The position numbers and the translations under genes are program-made. From UBA7957 sp965222695 (GTDB lineage: Bacteria; Pseudomonadota; Gammaproteobacteria; Granulosicoccales; Granulosicoccaceae), in assembly GCA_965222695.1 (NCBI GenBank), contig OZ244967.1:1984001-2048000 (forward strand): a stretch of DNA of 64,000 bases, written 5' to 3'. Positions 26,835 to 36,355 of the stretch are shown one piece after another. The first letter of the stretch is position 1. Each line of letters begins with the position of its first letter. Below the pieces are notes generated by a model that was not told the origin of the DNA, did no database searches, and worked only from the letters and a program-made list of their open reading frames with translations.

Positions 26835-27833
26835 ATGATGGCGCTGACTCAAAAACAATTAATTCTGTCGGGTATTGCGCTGGTCACAGTGCTGTTCCTG
26901 GTCTCTTTGTTTCTCGGACGAAATCCCCTGCCGCTGATTTCAGCCGCCCATGAGCTGGACAACAGTGAGGCGTCTCTGCTGGGTCTGATCCTTACTCAGA
27001 TCCGTCTGCCCAGGGCTTTGATCACCGTCGTGGTCGGCGCCACACTGGGACTGAGCGGTGCAGCGATGCAGAGTTTGCTGCGCAATCCTTTGGCGACTCC
27101 TGGGCTGGTGGGCAGCTCCAGCGGAGCTGCTCTGGGTGCCGTTGTGGTTTTTTATCTGGGCAGCGGCACCCTCAGCTGGTTGATGCTGCCTGTGGCCGGA
27201 ACTATCGGCTCTTTGCTGGCAATGGCCGTGGTTTATGCCCTGGCAGGGAGAGACAGCAGTATCGTCACACTGATACTGGCGGGCGTGGCCGTCAACTCAC
27301 TGGCCTTGTCCCTGCTGTCTCTGGTATTAAACCTGGCTCCCAGCCCTTTCGCCGTACAGGAAATCGTCCTGTGGATGATGGGTTCGATCGCAAACAAGAG
27401 CATGCCGGATTTTTACCTTCTGTTACCGGCGACCTTGTTGGGTTGGTTGCTGTTGTACGGTACAGGACCTTCGCTGAATGCCTTGACTCTGGGTGAAGAC
27501 ACGGCTTTTACCATGGGTGTTAATGTCGTGCGCTTGCGTTGGCGGATCTTTTTCGGTATTTCGCTCGCCGTCGGCGCCGCGGTCAGTACAACCGGAGCGA
27601 TCGGCTTCGTCGGTCTGGTGGTACCTCACCTTCTCAGGCCTTTGGCCGATTACGAACCGAGCCGTCTTCTGGCCTTGAGCGCACTGGGAGGAGCCGCGCT
27701 TTTGCTGGCTGCCGATATCGCCGTGCGCTTGTTTCCGCCCGGAATCGATATTCGAATAGGCATAATCACATCCCTGATCGGAGCGCCGTTTTTTCTGTAT
27801 CTGATTATCAAAACCCGCAGGTCCCGGTTATGA
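26835..27833 (+). CDS. btuC: vitamin B12 ABC transporter permease, FecCD family
   Basis: An inner-membrane permease of about 332 aa with roughly ten hydrophobic helices. Family marks are LPRALITVVVGATLGLSGAA, the NPLATPGLVGSSSGAALGA segment and the C-terminal GFVGLVVPHLLR loop that contacts the ATPase. The frame is open from a TTG at 26823, overlapping btuF. ATG 26835 or 26838 after TAGGA is more likely. Its stop overlaps the btuD start (ATGA), so the subunits are coupled. Confidence 0.9.
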   Translation: MMALTQKQLILSGIALVTVLFLVSLFLGRNPLPLISAAHELDNSEASLLGLILTQIRLPRALITVVVGATLGLSGAAMQSLLRNPLATPGLVGSSSGAALGAVVVFYLGSGTLSWLMLPVAGTIGSLLAMAVVYALAGRDSSIVTLILAGVAVNSLALSLLSLVLNLAPSPFAVQEIVLWMMGSIANKSMPDFYLLLPATLLGWLLLYGTGPSLNALTLGEDTAFTMGVNVVRLRWRIFFGISLAVGAAVSTTGAIGFVGLVVPHLLRPLADYEPSRLLALSALGGAALLLAADIAVRLFPPGIDIRIGIITSLIGAPFFLYLIIKTRRSRL

Positions 27834-28600
27834 ATCTGCTGGAAATCAGAAAGTTGAATCTCAGTCTTTCTAAGCGACCGGTGCTAAGGGAGATGGAACT
27901 CAGTCTGGAACGCGGCCAACTGCTGGGTCTGGTCGGACCGAACGGGGCGGGGAAATCGAGCCTTTTGAAGGTGTTAGCGGGTCTGCTTAAACCCGAGTCG
28001 GGAGAAATGCTGCTCGAAGGTCAGCATCTGGGCAAATTGCTCGGCGAACAAAAAGCGCGCAGAATTGCCTATCTGGCTCAGGAACGCACCGCACATTGGC
28101 CACTTAGGGTTGAACGAGTGGTCGCACTCGGTCGGTTTCCGCATATCGCCCACTGGCAGTCACCCACGGAACAGGATCAATTGATTATTGAACAGGCGAT
28201 GCGCGCGGCCGATGTACTGCAATTCCGGCAGCGCCGGATCAGCAATTTATCCGGCGGTGAACAAATGCGGGTCCTCCTGGCCCGGGCGCTCGCCGTGCAA
28301 GCGGATATTTTGCTGGCCGATGAGCCCATCACCGCCCTCGATCCCGCGCATGCCTTATCGGTCATGCAGCTGTTACGCACAATCTGCGAACACGGAAACT
28401 CCGTAATTGCGGTTATGCACGATCTGACACTTTCCGCCCGATACTGCCATAAACTTGTATTGATGGATGAAGGGACGGTTATTGCAAGCGGAGAACCACG
28501 GGATGTATTTACCTCCGATAACCTGAAGCGGGTGTATCAGATCGAAGTCTACCAGGGAACCGAGGGCGAAGTCCCCATTGTTCCTTGGAATCTGAGCTAA
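27830..28600 (+). CDS. btuD: vitamin B12 ABC transporter ATP-binding protein
   Basis: A 256-aa ATPase energising BtuC. Motifs are Walker A GPNGAGKSSLLK near residue 37, signature LSGGEQMRVLLARALAV, Walker B ILLADEPITALDPAH and switch histidine VMHDLTLSARYC. The start is the ATG overlapping the btuC stop as ATGA. A longer frame from 27539 would lie within btuC in another frame and is rejected. It is the last gene of the riboswitch operon; no strong terminator is seen in the 53 bp before the next gene. Confidence 0.9.
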   Translation: MNLLEIRKLNLSLSKRPVLREMELSLERGQLLGLVGPNGAGKSSLLKVLAGLLKPESGEMLLEGQHLGKLLGEQKARRIAYLAQERTAHWPLRVERVVALGRFPHIAHWQSPTEQDQLIIEQAMRAADVLQFRQRRISNLSGGEQMRVLLARALAVQADILLADEPITALDPAHALSVMQLLRTICEHGNSVIAVMHDLTLSARYCHKLVLMDEGTVIASGEPRDVFTSDNLKRVYQIEVYQGTEGEVPIVPWNLS

Positions 28601-28653
28601 AACGCTGTTCAAGCGGCAACCGACAGATATTCCGGAATCATACCTAAGGTAAT

Positions 28654-29382
28654 ATGGCAAATTTCAACACACATATCTCAGTTGCGGCGGTGGCGTCGGG
28701 GCTTTTCGCCACAGCGGGATTGAAACTTGAGGAAATCAACGAACCCGAGGCCGTACTTTTAACGTTTCTCGGTACACTCGGTGGAATTCTGCCCGATATC
28801 GATCTGAAATACTCCCACCCCAGCCGCATCGTCTTCACCTTTCTGGGCATTATCGCCTCTTTTGTCGCAGTATTTGCCTTGCAGGAACGATTTTCCATCA
28901 TCGAACTATGGATGAGCGCAACCTTGATCTATTTAGTCGTCAGGTATCCTGTCTGGATGTTGTTCCATACTTATACCACTCATCGCGGTGCGGTTCATTC
29001 ACTCGCTGCCGCTTTGTTATTTTTATTTATGTTTGCCTGTATCGGCTACTACGCCTTTGAACAAACACCGTTTCTTGCCTGGCTATGCGGCTTTTACGTG
29101 TTCGGGGGCTTTATCATTCATTTGTTACTGGACGAAATCTATAGCGTGGATTTCCTCGGCAACACACTGAAACGGTCTTTCGGCTCCGCATTCAAAATCA
29201 TCGATCTGAAACAATGGATGTCATCGGTCATTATCTGTTGTCTGGCATTTTTTTTCTGGCTGGCCACTCCGCCTATCGGTGCCCTGCAGAACACCGCAAA
29301 TGCCTACACAAAAGAAAATGTGATTGAAAAGCTGTTTCCCGAGGATGGCTGGTTCGGTACCACGGTCGAGCGGCAAAGATAA
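28654..29382 (+). CDS. DUF457/YdjM-like membrane-bound metal-dependent hydrolase
   Basis: A 242-aa inner-membrane protein with about five hydrophobic segments. Conserved polar motifs of the family are NTHISVAAVASG near the start, GGILPDIDLKYSHPSR, the HRGAVHSLAAALL motif and HLLLDEIYSVDF. The His and Asp residues are the putative metal ligands. YdjM-type proteins are annotated as metal-dependent hydrolases, but their substrate is unknown. It lies 53 bp after btuD in the same direction and could be read through from the B12 operon, though nothing else connects it to B12. Confidence 0.8.
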   Translation: MANFNTHISVAAVASGLFATAGLKLEEINEPEAVLLTFLGTLGGILPDIDLKYSHPSRIVFTFLGIIASFVAVFALQERFSIIELWMSATLIYLVVRYPVWMLFHTYTTHRGAVHSLAAALLFLFMFACIGYYAFEQTPFLAWLCGFYVFGGFIIHLLLDEIYSVDFLGNTLKRSFGSAFKIIDLKQWMSSVIICCLAFFFWLATPPIGALQNTANAYTKENVIEKLFPEDGWFGTTVERQR

Positions 29383-29580
29383 CTGATCAATCTCAAGGCT
29401 TTTTTGAAAATCGGCTAGGGGGCGGGGTCGTTCTCAATCATTCAAGCCCGGATGAAAGTCGTCCCCAGCTATGTACGGGGGAGGCAAATCATGTAAGGAT
29501 TACTATATTGTGGCCGTATCAATAGCGTTCATTTCAATCCTATTGATTGGCAATAATTCTAGTCGGATGAGGGAAATATT

Positions 29581-31158
29581 ATGCTGATAAAAAAATGTTT
29601 ACGCGCAGCCGCCGCAATGGCTCTTAGCCTTACAGCGACGGCAAATGCCGCCGTGTTACAGCTCCACAATGGAGGGGATGTCACATCGCTGGATCCGCAT
29701 AAGGTGAGCGGTGACTGGGAGAACCGAGTCGTCGGCGATATCTTCGAGGGACTGGTCACCGAGGATATAGACGCTAATGCGATTCCCGCGGGGGCCGTTA
29801 GCTGGGAGATTTCCGACGATGGACTGATCTACACGTTCCAATTGCGCAAAGGTGCAAAATGGTCGGATGGAACCCCCGTCACCGCGGCTGACTACGAATT
29901 CGCGTTTCAACGGATCATGAATCCCGAAACCGCTTCGGATTACGCCTATCTGCAATATCCGGTCAAGAATGCCAAGCCGCTGAATACGGGGGAAATGAGT
30001 GACTTTGGTCAGTTGGGCGTAAAAGCGATAGACGAACACACCTTGCAGATCAACCTGGAAGAGCCGACACCTTTTTTTCTTGATGCCCTGATGCACTATA
30101 CCGGCTATCCGGTACCCAAACACGTGGTTGAAGCCAAGGGAGACGATTGGGTCAAATTGGAGAATATCGTGGTAAACGGCCCCTATAAGCCGGTCGAATG
30201 GGTATCGGGTTCCCACGTGTTAACCACCAAGAATGAAACTTATTATGCGATCGATACGCTGAAAATTGACGGCGTCAAATTCTACACCCTTGAAGACGAA
30301 TCGGCGGCGCTGAAACGCTACCGCGCAGGCGAGTTCGATCTGCTGACCGATTTCCCGGCCGATCAGTACGAGTGGATCAAGGAAAATCTGCCGGGACACG
30401 CGCAAGTGGCACCTTTTATGGGTTTGTATTACTACACCCTGAACAACAATCATCCGGCGCTCAAAGACCAAAGCGTGCGTCAGGCTTTATCCATGGCCAT
30501 CAATCGGGAAGTCATAGGTCCGCAGGTTCTGGGCACGGGTGAATTGCCCGCCTATTCCTGGGTACCGCCGGGAGTCGCCAATTATCCCGAAGGGTTTAAG
30601 GTTGATTGGGCAGATATGTCCTATGGCGAAAAGGTCGAAAAGGCCAAATCCTTGCTGCAAGAGGCGGGATACGGGCCGGACAATCCCCTCAAGCTGCAAT
30701 TGAAATACAACACCAATGAAAACCACAAGCGCGTAGCGGTGGCGATCGCCGCCATGTGGAAAGAACTGGGTGTCGAGATCGAATTGTTCAATCAGGAAGT
30801 CAAGGTTCACTATGCCGATCTGAAAAAGGCGGATGCGGAAGTGGCCCGGGCAGGTTGGCTGATGGATTACAACGACGCGGTTAATATGCTCGATCTGTTG
30901 CGCTCCGATGTCCCCAATAATTACGGACGCTACAACAACGCCGAATTCGACGATCTGCTCAAGCAGGCCGCGGCTGAACTGGATCTGGAAAAGCGCGGTA
31001 ATCTGCTGCAGGCCGCCGAGAAAATCGCCATGGACGAATCAGCGGCCGCTCCCATCTATTTTTACCTGGCTAAAAACATTGTGAATCCCAAGATCAAGGG
31101 TTTTAAAAACAATGTGAAAGATATTCATCGCACCCGCTGGATGTCAATCGGAGAATAA
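29581..31158 (+). CDS. oppA: oligopeptide ABC transporter periplasmic binding protein
   Basis: A 525-aa SBP family 5 binding protein with signal peptide (cleavage near ATANA-AVLQ). Domain marks are LDPHKVSGDWENRVVGDIFEGL, the GLIYTFQLRKGAKWSDGTPVTA motif typical of OppA/MppA, and RQALSMAINREVI. It delivers peptides, possibly murein peptides, to OppBCDF downstream. The ATG is preceded by GAGGG at about 29568. A GC-rich hairpin lies between this gene and oppB, as often seen where the binding protein is made in excess. Confidence 0.9.
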   Translation: MLIKKCLRAAAAMALSLTATANAAVLQLHNGGDVTSLDPHKVSGDWENRVVGDIFEGLVTEDIDANAIPAGAVSWEISDDGLIYTFQLRKGAKWSDGTPVTAADYEFAFQRIMNPETASDYAYLQYPVKNAKPLNTGEMSDFGQLGVKAIDEHTLQINLEEPTPFFLDALMHYTGYPVPKHVVEAKGDDWVKLENIVVNGPYKPVEWVSGSHVLTTKNETYYAIDTLKIDGVKFYTLEDESAALKRYRAGEFDLLTDFPADQYEWIKENLPGHAQVAPFMGLYYYTLNNNHPALKDQSVRQALSMAINREVIGPQVLGTGELPAYSWVPPGVANYPEGFKVDWADMSYGEKVEKAKSLLQEAGYGPDNPLKLQLKYNTNENHKRVAVAIAAMWKELGVEIELFNQEVKVHYADLKKADAEVARAGWLMDYNDAVNMLDLLRSDVPNNYGRYNNAEFDDLLKQAAAELDLEKRGNLLQAAEKIAMDESAAAPIYFYLAKNIVNPKIKGFKNNVKDIHRTRWMSIGE

Positions 31159-31167
31159 ACGCCATTG

Positions 31168-31194
31168 ACGGCGGCCGTTTATGGCGGCCGCCGT
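31168..31194 (+). terminator. intercistronic hairpin between oppA and oppB
   Basis: ACGGCGGCCG (31168-31177) pairs perfectly with CGGCCGCCGT (31185-31194) around a 7-base loop. Only two T follow, so it is more likely a partial terminator or mRNA-stabilising stem that raises oppA over oppBCDF. Confidence 0.6.
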
Positions 31195-31210
31195 TTGCCA
31201 GGATAACCCG

Positions 31211-32125
31211 ATGTTAAAATACGCATTCAGGCGTTTATTGACGACAATCCCGGTTTTATGGCTGGCATTGACCGCTTGTTTCTTTGCCCTACGATTGGCC
31301 CCGGGCGGTCCCTTCGACGGAGAGCGCGCGCTTCCGGAGAAAATCCTTGAAAACCTCAGGGCTCACTACGATCTGGACAAATCGCTGATCGAACAATACT
31401 TTTTGTATCTCGGGCGTGTGATCACGGGCGATCTGGGACCCTCATTCGCATCTGAAGATTTTACCGTTGCCGAAATGCTGGCGACCGGCCTGCCCTACAC
31501 CCTGATTCTGGGTGGACTGGCCTTTGTCGTGGCCCTGGTCCTTGGTATCCTGACCGGCGTTCTGGCGGCGAAATATCAAAACACACGGATCGATTATATC
31601 CTGGTGATTGTTGTAATGACCGGGCTGGTTGTACCGAATTTCCTGATCGCTCCGGTCTTTCAACTGATCTTCGGCATTTATCTTGACTGGTTCCCCGTAG
31701 GCGGCTGGGGCGGCCCGATGAATCTGTTCCTGCCCGTGCTCATCCTCTCGCTTTCGCACCTGGCCCGAATTTCCCGGCTGATGCGGGGCTCGATGATCGA
31801 AGTACTCAACGCCAATTATGTTCGCACCGCCCGGGCCAAGGGAATCGGGGAACGCAAGGTTGTCACCCGGCATGCCTTGAAAACCGCACTTGCACCGGTT
31901 GTCTCCTATTGCGGACCGGCCGCGAGTTATCTGCTTACCGGATCCATTGTGATCGAACAGATATTCGGGCTTCCCGGCATCGGGCGGTATTTTGTCACCG
32001 CCGCACTGAATCGCGACTACGGTATGGTACTGGGTACGGTGATTTTCTATATGATACTGATCACCTTGCTCAATCTCATCGTCGATATGATCTACGCCTG
32101 GCTGGATCCGAGGGTGCGCTACTGA
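31211..32125 (+). CDS. oppB: oligopeptide ABC transporter permease OppB
   Basis: A 304-aa inner-membrane permease with about six helices. It opens with the family signature MLKYAFRRLLTTIPVLW, has the LAPGGPFDGERALPE region, and the EAA loop NANYVRTARAKGIGERKVV. The start at 31211 follows an AGG ribosome site; a longer frame from 31181 would run through the hairpin. It overlaps oppC by one base (TGATG). Confidence 0.92.
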   Translation: MLKYAFRRLLTTIPVLWLALTACFFALRLAPGGPFDGERALPEKILENLRAHYDLDKSLIEQYFLYLGRVITGDLGPSFASEDFTVAEMLATGLPYTLILGGLAFVVALVLGILTGVLAAKYQNTRIDYILVIVVMTGLVVPNFLIAPVFQLIFGIYLDWFPVGGWGGPMNLFLPVLILSLSHLARISRLMRGSMIEVLNANYVRTARAKGIGERKVVTRHALKTALAPVVSYCGPAASYLLTGSIVIEQIFGLPGIGRYFVTAALNRDYGMVLGTVIFYMILITLLNLIVDMIYAWLDPRVRY

Positions 32126-33039
32126 TGATCGGTCTGGGCAATAAAGTCGAAAAAATCGAGAAAATGCTTTCCGACACTGGTGAAGCGGCGACCGGCCGCA
32201 GCCTGACCTCCGACGCAATCCGCCGATTGCGGGCCAATAAAATGGCCGTTTTCTCCTTCTGGTTACTGATATTCATTATTCTTATGGCCTTTGTCGGGCC
32301 TGTATTGATAGAAAACGGCTACGAAAAGCCGGACTGGTCCTATATGCGCCACCCTCCGACGCTGGAGAACGGCCATTATTTCGGCACTGACCAAAACGGC
32401 CGCGATACCATGGCACGGACATTTTACGGCACCCGCATCTCTCTGGCCGTGGCCCTGGTAGCGACATTTGTATCCGTCTTTGTCGGGGTGCTTTACGGTG
32501 CGGTGGCCGGTTACTTCGGGGGCAGGATAGACGCCGTGATGATGCGTTTTGTCGATGTGATGTATGCCTTTCCCTATATTCTTATCGTTATCTTATTGAT
32601 GGTGATGTTCGGCAGAAACGTCATTCTGCTGTTTGTCGGCATAGGCCTTATTGAATGGCTGACCATGGCCAGAATCGTCCGTGGACAGACACTTTCGCTC
32701 AAGGAGAAAGAATTTATCGAGGCTGCCCGTGCATCAGGGCAGAGTTCATTTAAAATCATCGTTAAGCATATTGTGCCGAATTTACTCGGTACGGTAGTCA
32801 TTTATGCCACTCTGACCATTCCCGAAATCATTGTGACCGAGAGCTTTCTTTCCTATCTGGGATTCGGCGTCCAAGAACCTTTGACCTCTCTGGGTACACT
32901 GATTTCCGAAGGCGCCAAAGTACTGGAGGTGTTGCCCTGGCTATTGGCGTTTCCGGCCATAGTGCTGGTATCCCTGCTGCTTAGCCTGAGTTATATCGGT
33001 GATGGACTGCGCGACGCTTTCGACCCCAAGGACCGTTGA
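32125..33039 (+). CDS. oppC: oligopeptide ABC transporter permease OppC
   Basis: A 304-aa permease. The N-terminal cytoplasmic region includes SLTSDAIRRLRANKMAVFSF, the OppC-type entry. The periplasmic stretch HYFGTDQNGRDTMARTFYG is a family hallmark, and the EAA loop reads IEAARASGQSSFKIIVKHIVP. The start is the ATG overlapping the oppB stop. The frame is open further upstream to 31909 inside oppB, but this is shadow. OppD starts after one base. Confidence 0.92.
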   Translation: MIGLGNKVEKIEKMLSDTGEAATGRSLTSDAIRRLRANKMAVFSFWLLIFIILMAFVGPVLIENGYEKPDWSYMRHPPTLENGHYFGTDQNGRDTMARTFYGTRISLAVALVATFVSVFVGVLYGAVAGYFGGRIDAVMMRFVDVMYAFPYILIVILLMVMFGRNVILLFVGIGLIEWLTMARIVRGQTLSLKEKEFIEAARASGQSSFKIIVKHIVPNLLGTVVIYATLTIPEIIVTESFLSYLGFGVQEPLTSLGTLISEGAKVLEVLPWLLAFPAIVLVSLLLSLSYIGDGLRDAFDPKDR

Positions 33040-33040
33040 A

Positions 33041-34012
33041 ATGGAGCCGGCACTTGCAATTTCGGATTTGAATGTTCGATTCGACACGCCCGACGGTGAA
33101 GTTGCGGCCGTATGCGACTTCTCTGTCAATATTGCGCAAGGGGAGACACTGGCGATTGTCGGTGAATCAGGTTCCGGGAAAACCCAGGCATTTTTGGGCA
33201 TTATGGGGCTCTTGGCCAAAAACGGCCGAGCCAAAGGTTCCGCTTGTTTAAACGGAATCGACTTATTGTCACTTTCAAACGCGGAACTGGATCATCACAG
33301 AGGCAACCAGATTACCATGGTATTCCAGGATCCGATGACAGCCTTGAATCCGGGCATGAGAATCTCGCGGCAACTGACCGAAACTCTGGTAAAGCACAAA
33401 GGGATGAGCAAAGCCCAGGCCCGGGCAAGAGCACTGGATATGCTGCGAAAAGTAGGGATTCCCGAAGCGCGAAAACGGCTCAACGCCTACCCTCACGAAT
33501 TGTCCGGCGGGATGCGTCAGCGGGTAATGATTGCCATGGCACTGTTATGTGAACCCGCTGTACTTATTGCCGATGAACCCACAACGGCGCTTGACGTCAC
33601 CATACAGGCACAAATACTGGACTTATTCGCGGACCTGAAAAACGAACTCAATACCGCACTGATCGTGATTACTCATGATCTGGGCATAGTTGCAGGTTTG
33701 GCGGAGCGCATTGCCGTGATCTATGCCGGCCGAATCGTAGAAGAAGGTACGGTATTTGAAATATTCGATCGACCCCTGCATCCTTATACCAAAGCGTTAA
33801 TAGACTCTACGCCAAGGGTGGATATGCATAGTACAGAGATTCATCCTATCTCCGGGAGACCACCCAATCTGCAGGCGCTTCCCCCCGGATGCGCTTTCGC
33901 CGATCGTTGCCGGTTTACAGAAAAACAGTGTCGTGACAACAGCCCGCCCCTGTATTCTACAGGCGAAGGCCGGCGCGCAGCCTGTTACCGCTCAAGGGAG
34001 ATGGCATCATGA
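33041..34012 (+). CDS. oppD: oligopeptide ABC transporter ATP-binding protein OppD
   Basis: A 323-aa ATPase with Walker A GESGSGKTQ, Q-loop VFQDPMTALNPGM, signature LSGGMRQRVMIAMAL, Walker B VLIADEPTTALDV and switch His ITHDLGIVAG. The C terminus has the Opp/Dpp cysteine cluster (PPGCAFADRC, CRDNSPP) that binds an iron-sulfur cluster in some family members. It overlaps oppF by 4 bp. Confidence 0.92.
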   Translation: MEPALAISDLNVRFDTPDGEVAAVCDFSVNIAQGETLAIVGESGSGKTQAFLGIMGLLAKNGRAKGSACLNGIDLLSLSNAELDHHRGNQITMVFQDPMTALNPGMRISRQLTETLVKHKGMSKAQARARALDMLRKVGIPEARKRLNAYPHELSGGMRQRVMIAMALLCEPAVLIADEPTTALDVTIQAQILDLFADLKNELNTALIVITHDLGIVAGLAERIAVIYAGRIVEEGTVFEIFDRPLHPYTKALIDSTPRVDMHSTEIHPISGRPPNLQALPPGCAFADRCRFTEKQCRDNSPPLYSTGEGRRAACYRSREMAS

Positions 34013-34977
34013 ATGTCCCCTTACTTTCGGTGGAACAGCTGACAACCACCTTTTCCATACTACGGCCGGGATTATTCAGCGGACCACAGCTATTGCATGC
34101 TGTAAACAAGGTCAGTTTCGAAATCGCGGGTGGGGAAACTTTGGGCATAGTGGGTGAATCGGGCTGTGGTAAATCAACCCTGGGCCGTTCCATTCTGCGC
34201 CTGATCGAACCCAGCGGCGGAAAAGTCAAATGGCAGGGTGCGAATCTCGCTGATTTTCCACCGGAAAAAATGCGCACGACACGGCGGCAGATGCAAATTA
34301 TTTTCCAGGATCCGCTCGCCTCTCTGAATCCCAGAATGACGGTTGGCCAGATCATCGGTGAACCGCTGACAGTCTTCGAAAATTCGCTCACGCGGGCACA
34401 GCGCCATTCGCGGGTTCTGGACATCATGGAAGCCGTGGGCTTAACCTCTGAAATGATCAACCGATACCCGCACGAATTCTCAGGCGGCCAGGCACAACGA
34501 ATCGGCATAGCCCGCGCCCTGATCAGCAAACCCAAATTGATTGTCTGTGACGAACCTGTATCCGCACTTGATGTCTCTATCCAGGCGCAGATCATCAATT
34601 TGCTGCGGGATCTCCGCAAACAGTTTAATCTGACCTTGATTTTTATCAGCCATGATTTAAGCGTTGTCCGGCTGATCTCCGACCGGATATTGGTATTGTA
34701 TCTCGGGCGAGTTGTCGAAGCCGGATCCACCGAAGCCGTTTTCAATAGGCCCCGACACCCCTATACCCAAGCCCTGCTCTCCGCGGCACCCATCCCGGAC
34801 CCACACGTGAAGCGAAGCAGAATCCGCTTGAGTGGAGACCCACCGTCCCCGATCAATCCCCCCCAAGGATGCGCGTTTCACACCCGCTGTCCCAATGCGA
34901 TGCCAAGTTGTCAATTGAATAGGCCTGAACTTCGAAATACAGGCTCGGAGTCGTTGGTCGCATGTGATTTGCTTTAA
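34009..34977 (+). CDS. oppF: oligopeptide ABC transporter ATP-binding protein OppF
   Basis: A 322-aa partner ATPase of OppD. Motifs are Walker A GESGCGKSTLGRS, IIFQDPLASLNPRMTVG, signature FSGGQAQRIGIARAL, Walker B LIVCDEPVSALDVS and ISHDLSVVRL. The C-terminal cysteine region PQGCAFHTRCPNAMPSC is present. It ends the opp operon; a REP-like pair follows 27 bp downstream and may protect or terminate the transcript. Confidence 0.92.
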   Translation: MNVPLLSVEQLTTTFSILRPGLFSGPQLLHAVNKVSFEIAGGETLGIVGESGCGKSTLGRSILRLIEPSGGKVKWQGANLADFPPEKMRTTRRQMQIIFQDPLASLNPRMTVGQIIGEPLTVFENSLTRAQRHSRVLDIMEAVGLTSEMINRYPHEFSGGQAQRIGIARALISKPKLIVCDEPVSALDVSIQAQIINLLRDLRKQFNLTLIFISHDLSVVRLISDRILVLYLGRVVEAGSTEAVFNRPRHPYTQALLSAAPIPDPHVKRSRIRLSGDPPSPINPPQGCAFHTRCPNAMPSCQLNRPELRNTGSESLVACDLL

Positions 34978-35004
34978 TAATCATCCCTGCACAAGAACTA
35001 TCCG

Positions 35005-35073
35005 TAGGAGCTTGCCCCGCAAGCGATAAAACCCCGGATATTAACACCATCGCGAGCTTGCCTCGCTCCTACT
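35005..35073. repeat. REP-like inverted repeat pair (family A)
   Basis: A GTAGGAGCTTGCCCCGCAAG unit at 35005-35028 faces a unit at 35050-35073 whose reverse complement begins GTAGGAGCGAGGCAAGC. This is the same family and head-to-head arrangement as 6400-6481. It sits between the convergent opp operon and the DUF3047 gene. Confidence 0.8.
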
Positions 35074-35091
35074 GTATAGATATTCGTCTTG

Positions 35092-35739
35092 TCACTTTTC
35101 TGAAAAGTGTATGTCCCCAAAGTAGCTCACCGCTTTCTGCATGGCATTGTCCGAATCCGCCATAACCGCTACGCCGTGAATTTTCGTTATGTCTTTGCTG
35201 AACATGCGTCGAAAATCTTCGCGTATGTCCTTCTTGTAGTGTTGCCATTGCCCAAGGCCGTCCTCACCACTGTGCACCGGTATCATCATGGCGCTGTCTG
35301 TAAACGGATTTGGCCAGAATTCATCCGGCTCCTTTTGATTTGCCCAGACATAATTCAAAGATAAGGCCTGCCATGGTAAAAACCCGCCCTTATAAACGAC
35401 ATACACACGTGCCGGATAATCATCGCCCTGCTTGCTTTTCGGGTTGAGGTCTGTATAGGTATTCTCCACGCGCCATGACCAGTTCAGATAGGGTGTTTTG
35501 ATCAGATCAATGTCGATTTTCTTATACAAGACAGAAGCACTGTTATCCGTGCTCGCCTTAAGTACATTTCGGGAGTTAAGGCTTATAACCGAATAGGTGG
35601 TGTCATTGGCAAACACCTTTCGTTTCCATTGCCTCAAATCCCAATCATTGCTGATATTGACCATCGGAGAATCGGAGGCGATCGCAGCCAGACAGGTACT
35701 GAAAATAAAAAACACGGTAATAATCTGTTTGCCAGTCAT
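35092..35739 (-). CDS. exported DUF3047 family protein
   Basis: A 215-aa protein with a signal peptide (MTGKQIITVFFIFSTCLAAIAS). The mature part resembles DUF3047: LKASTDNSASVLYKKIDIDL, YLNWSWRVENTY, a GDDYPARVYVVYKGG segment and KIHGVAVMADSDN near the end. The family is exported and beta-rich; its function is unknown. It stands alone, converging with the opp operon and diverging from cobB. No metal or catalytic motif could be singled out. Confidence 0.75.
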   Translation of the reverse strand: MTGKQIITVFFIFSTCLAAIASDSPMVNISNDWDLRQWKRKVFANDTTYSVISLNSRNVLKASTDNSASVLYKKIDIDLIKTPYLNWSWRVENTYTDLNPKSKQGDDYPARVYVVYKGGFLPWQALSLNYVWANQKEPDEFWPNPFTDSAMMIPVHSGEDGLGQWQHYKKDIREDFRRMFSKDITKIHGVAVMADSDNAMQKAVSYFGDIHFSEK

Positions 35740-36277
35740 GCTTAGTATTGCTATTTATTGATAGTGCGTTTAGGACAGCGGGTAAGGAAATAGGTTCGGA
35801 GAAGGGAAGTTGACTTTATTGAGTTAAAATCGTGACCTAGTACTCTGACCACCTAATCAGAGCCTGATAACTGAGTAATTGACGATGAACCCGAAAAAAA
35901 TCGTTGTATTGACCGGCGCCGGTATCAGCGCCGAAAGTGGCCTTAAAACTTTCCGCGACGACGACGGTCTGTGGAATAACCACTCGGTGTACGATCTTGC
36001 GACGCCGCAGGCATTTGCCAGACACCCGCAACAGGTACTGGACTTTTATAACGAACGCCGCCGCCTTGCCTGTGCCGCCTGTCCCAATGCGGCCCACACG
36101 GCGTTAGCGGCTCTCGAACGCCGCTACGAAGTTGTGGTCATCACACAGAATGTCGACGATCTGCATGAACGCGGCGGCTCCACCAATATCATCCATTTGC
36201 ACGGCGAATTGACTAAGGCACATAGTACAGCGGATGAGAACGATGTTTATGACATCGGTAACGCGGATCTGAACCTA

Positions 36278-36305
36278 GTAGTCAGTCAGGATGAAAAGTT
36301 CGGGT
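36278..36305 (+). repeat. left terminal inverted repeat of the IS630-family element
   Basis: Begins GTAGTCAGTCAGGATGAAAA and ends TTCGGGT. The outer 11 bases match the other end exactly. Confidence 0.9.
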
Positions 36306-36355
36306 ATTAGTCTAACTTCTTAACAAGGAATTACAACTTGTTGATGAGGTTTGAT

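Noticed and set aside
27539..27829. 97-codon extension of btuD
   Set aside because: It lies entirely inside btuC in another frame; the ATGA overlap at 27830 gives the normal BtuD length.
31442..32218. 258-codon frame on the minus strand
   Set aside because: Antisense shadow of oppB/oppC, which have clear permease motifs.
35005..35073. Possible CRISPR repeat
   Set aside because: Only two facing palindromic units with no regular spacers or cas genes; better explained as REP-like elements.
35747..35884. Promoter for cobB (TTGACT at about 35811)
   Set aside because: No -10 hexamer at 16-18 bp; the only AT-rich hexamer is 10 bp away.
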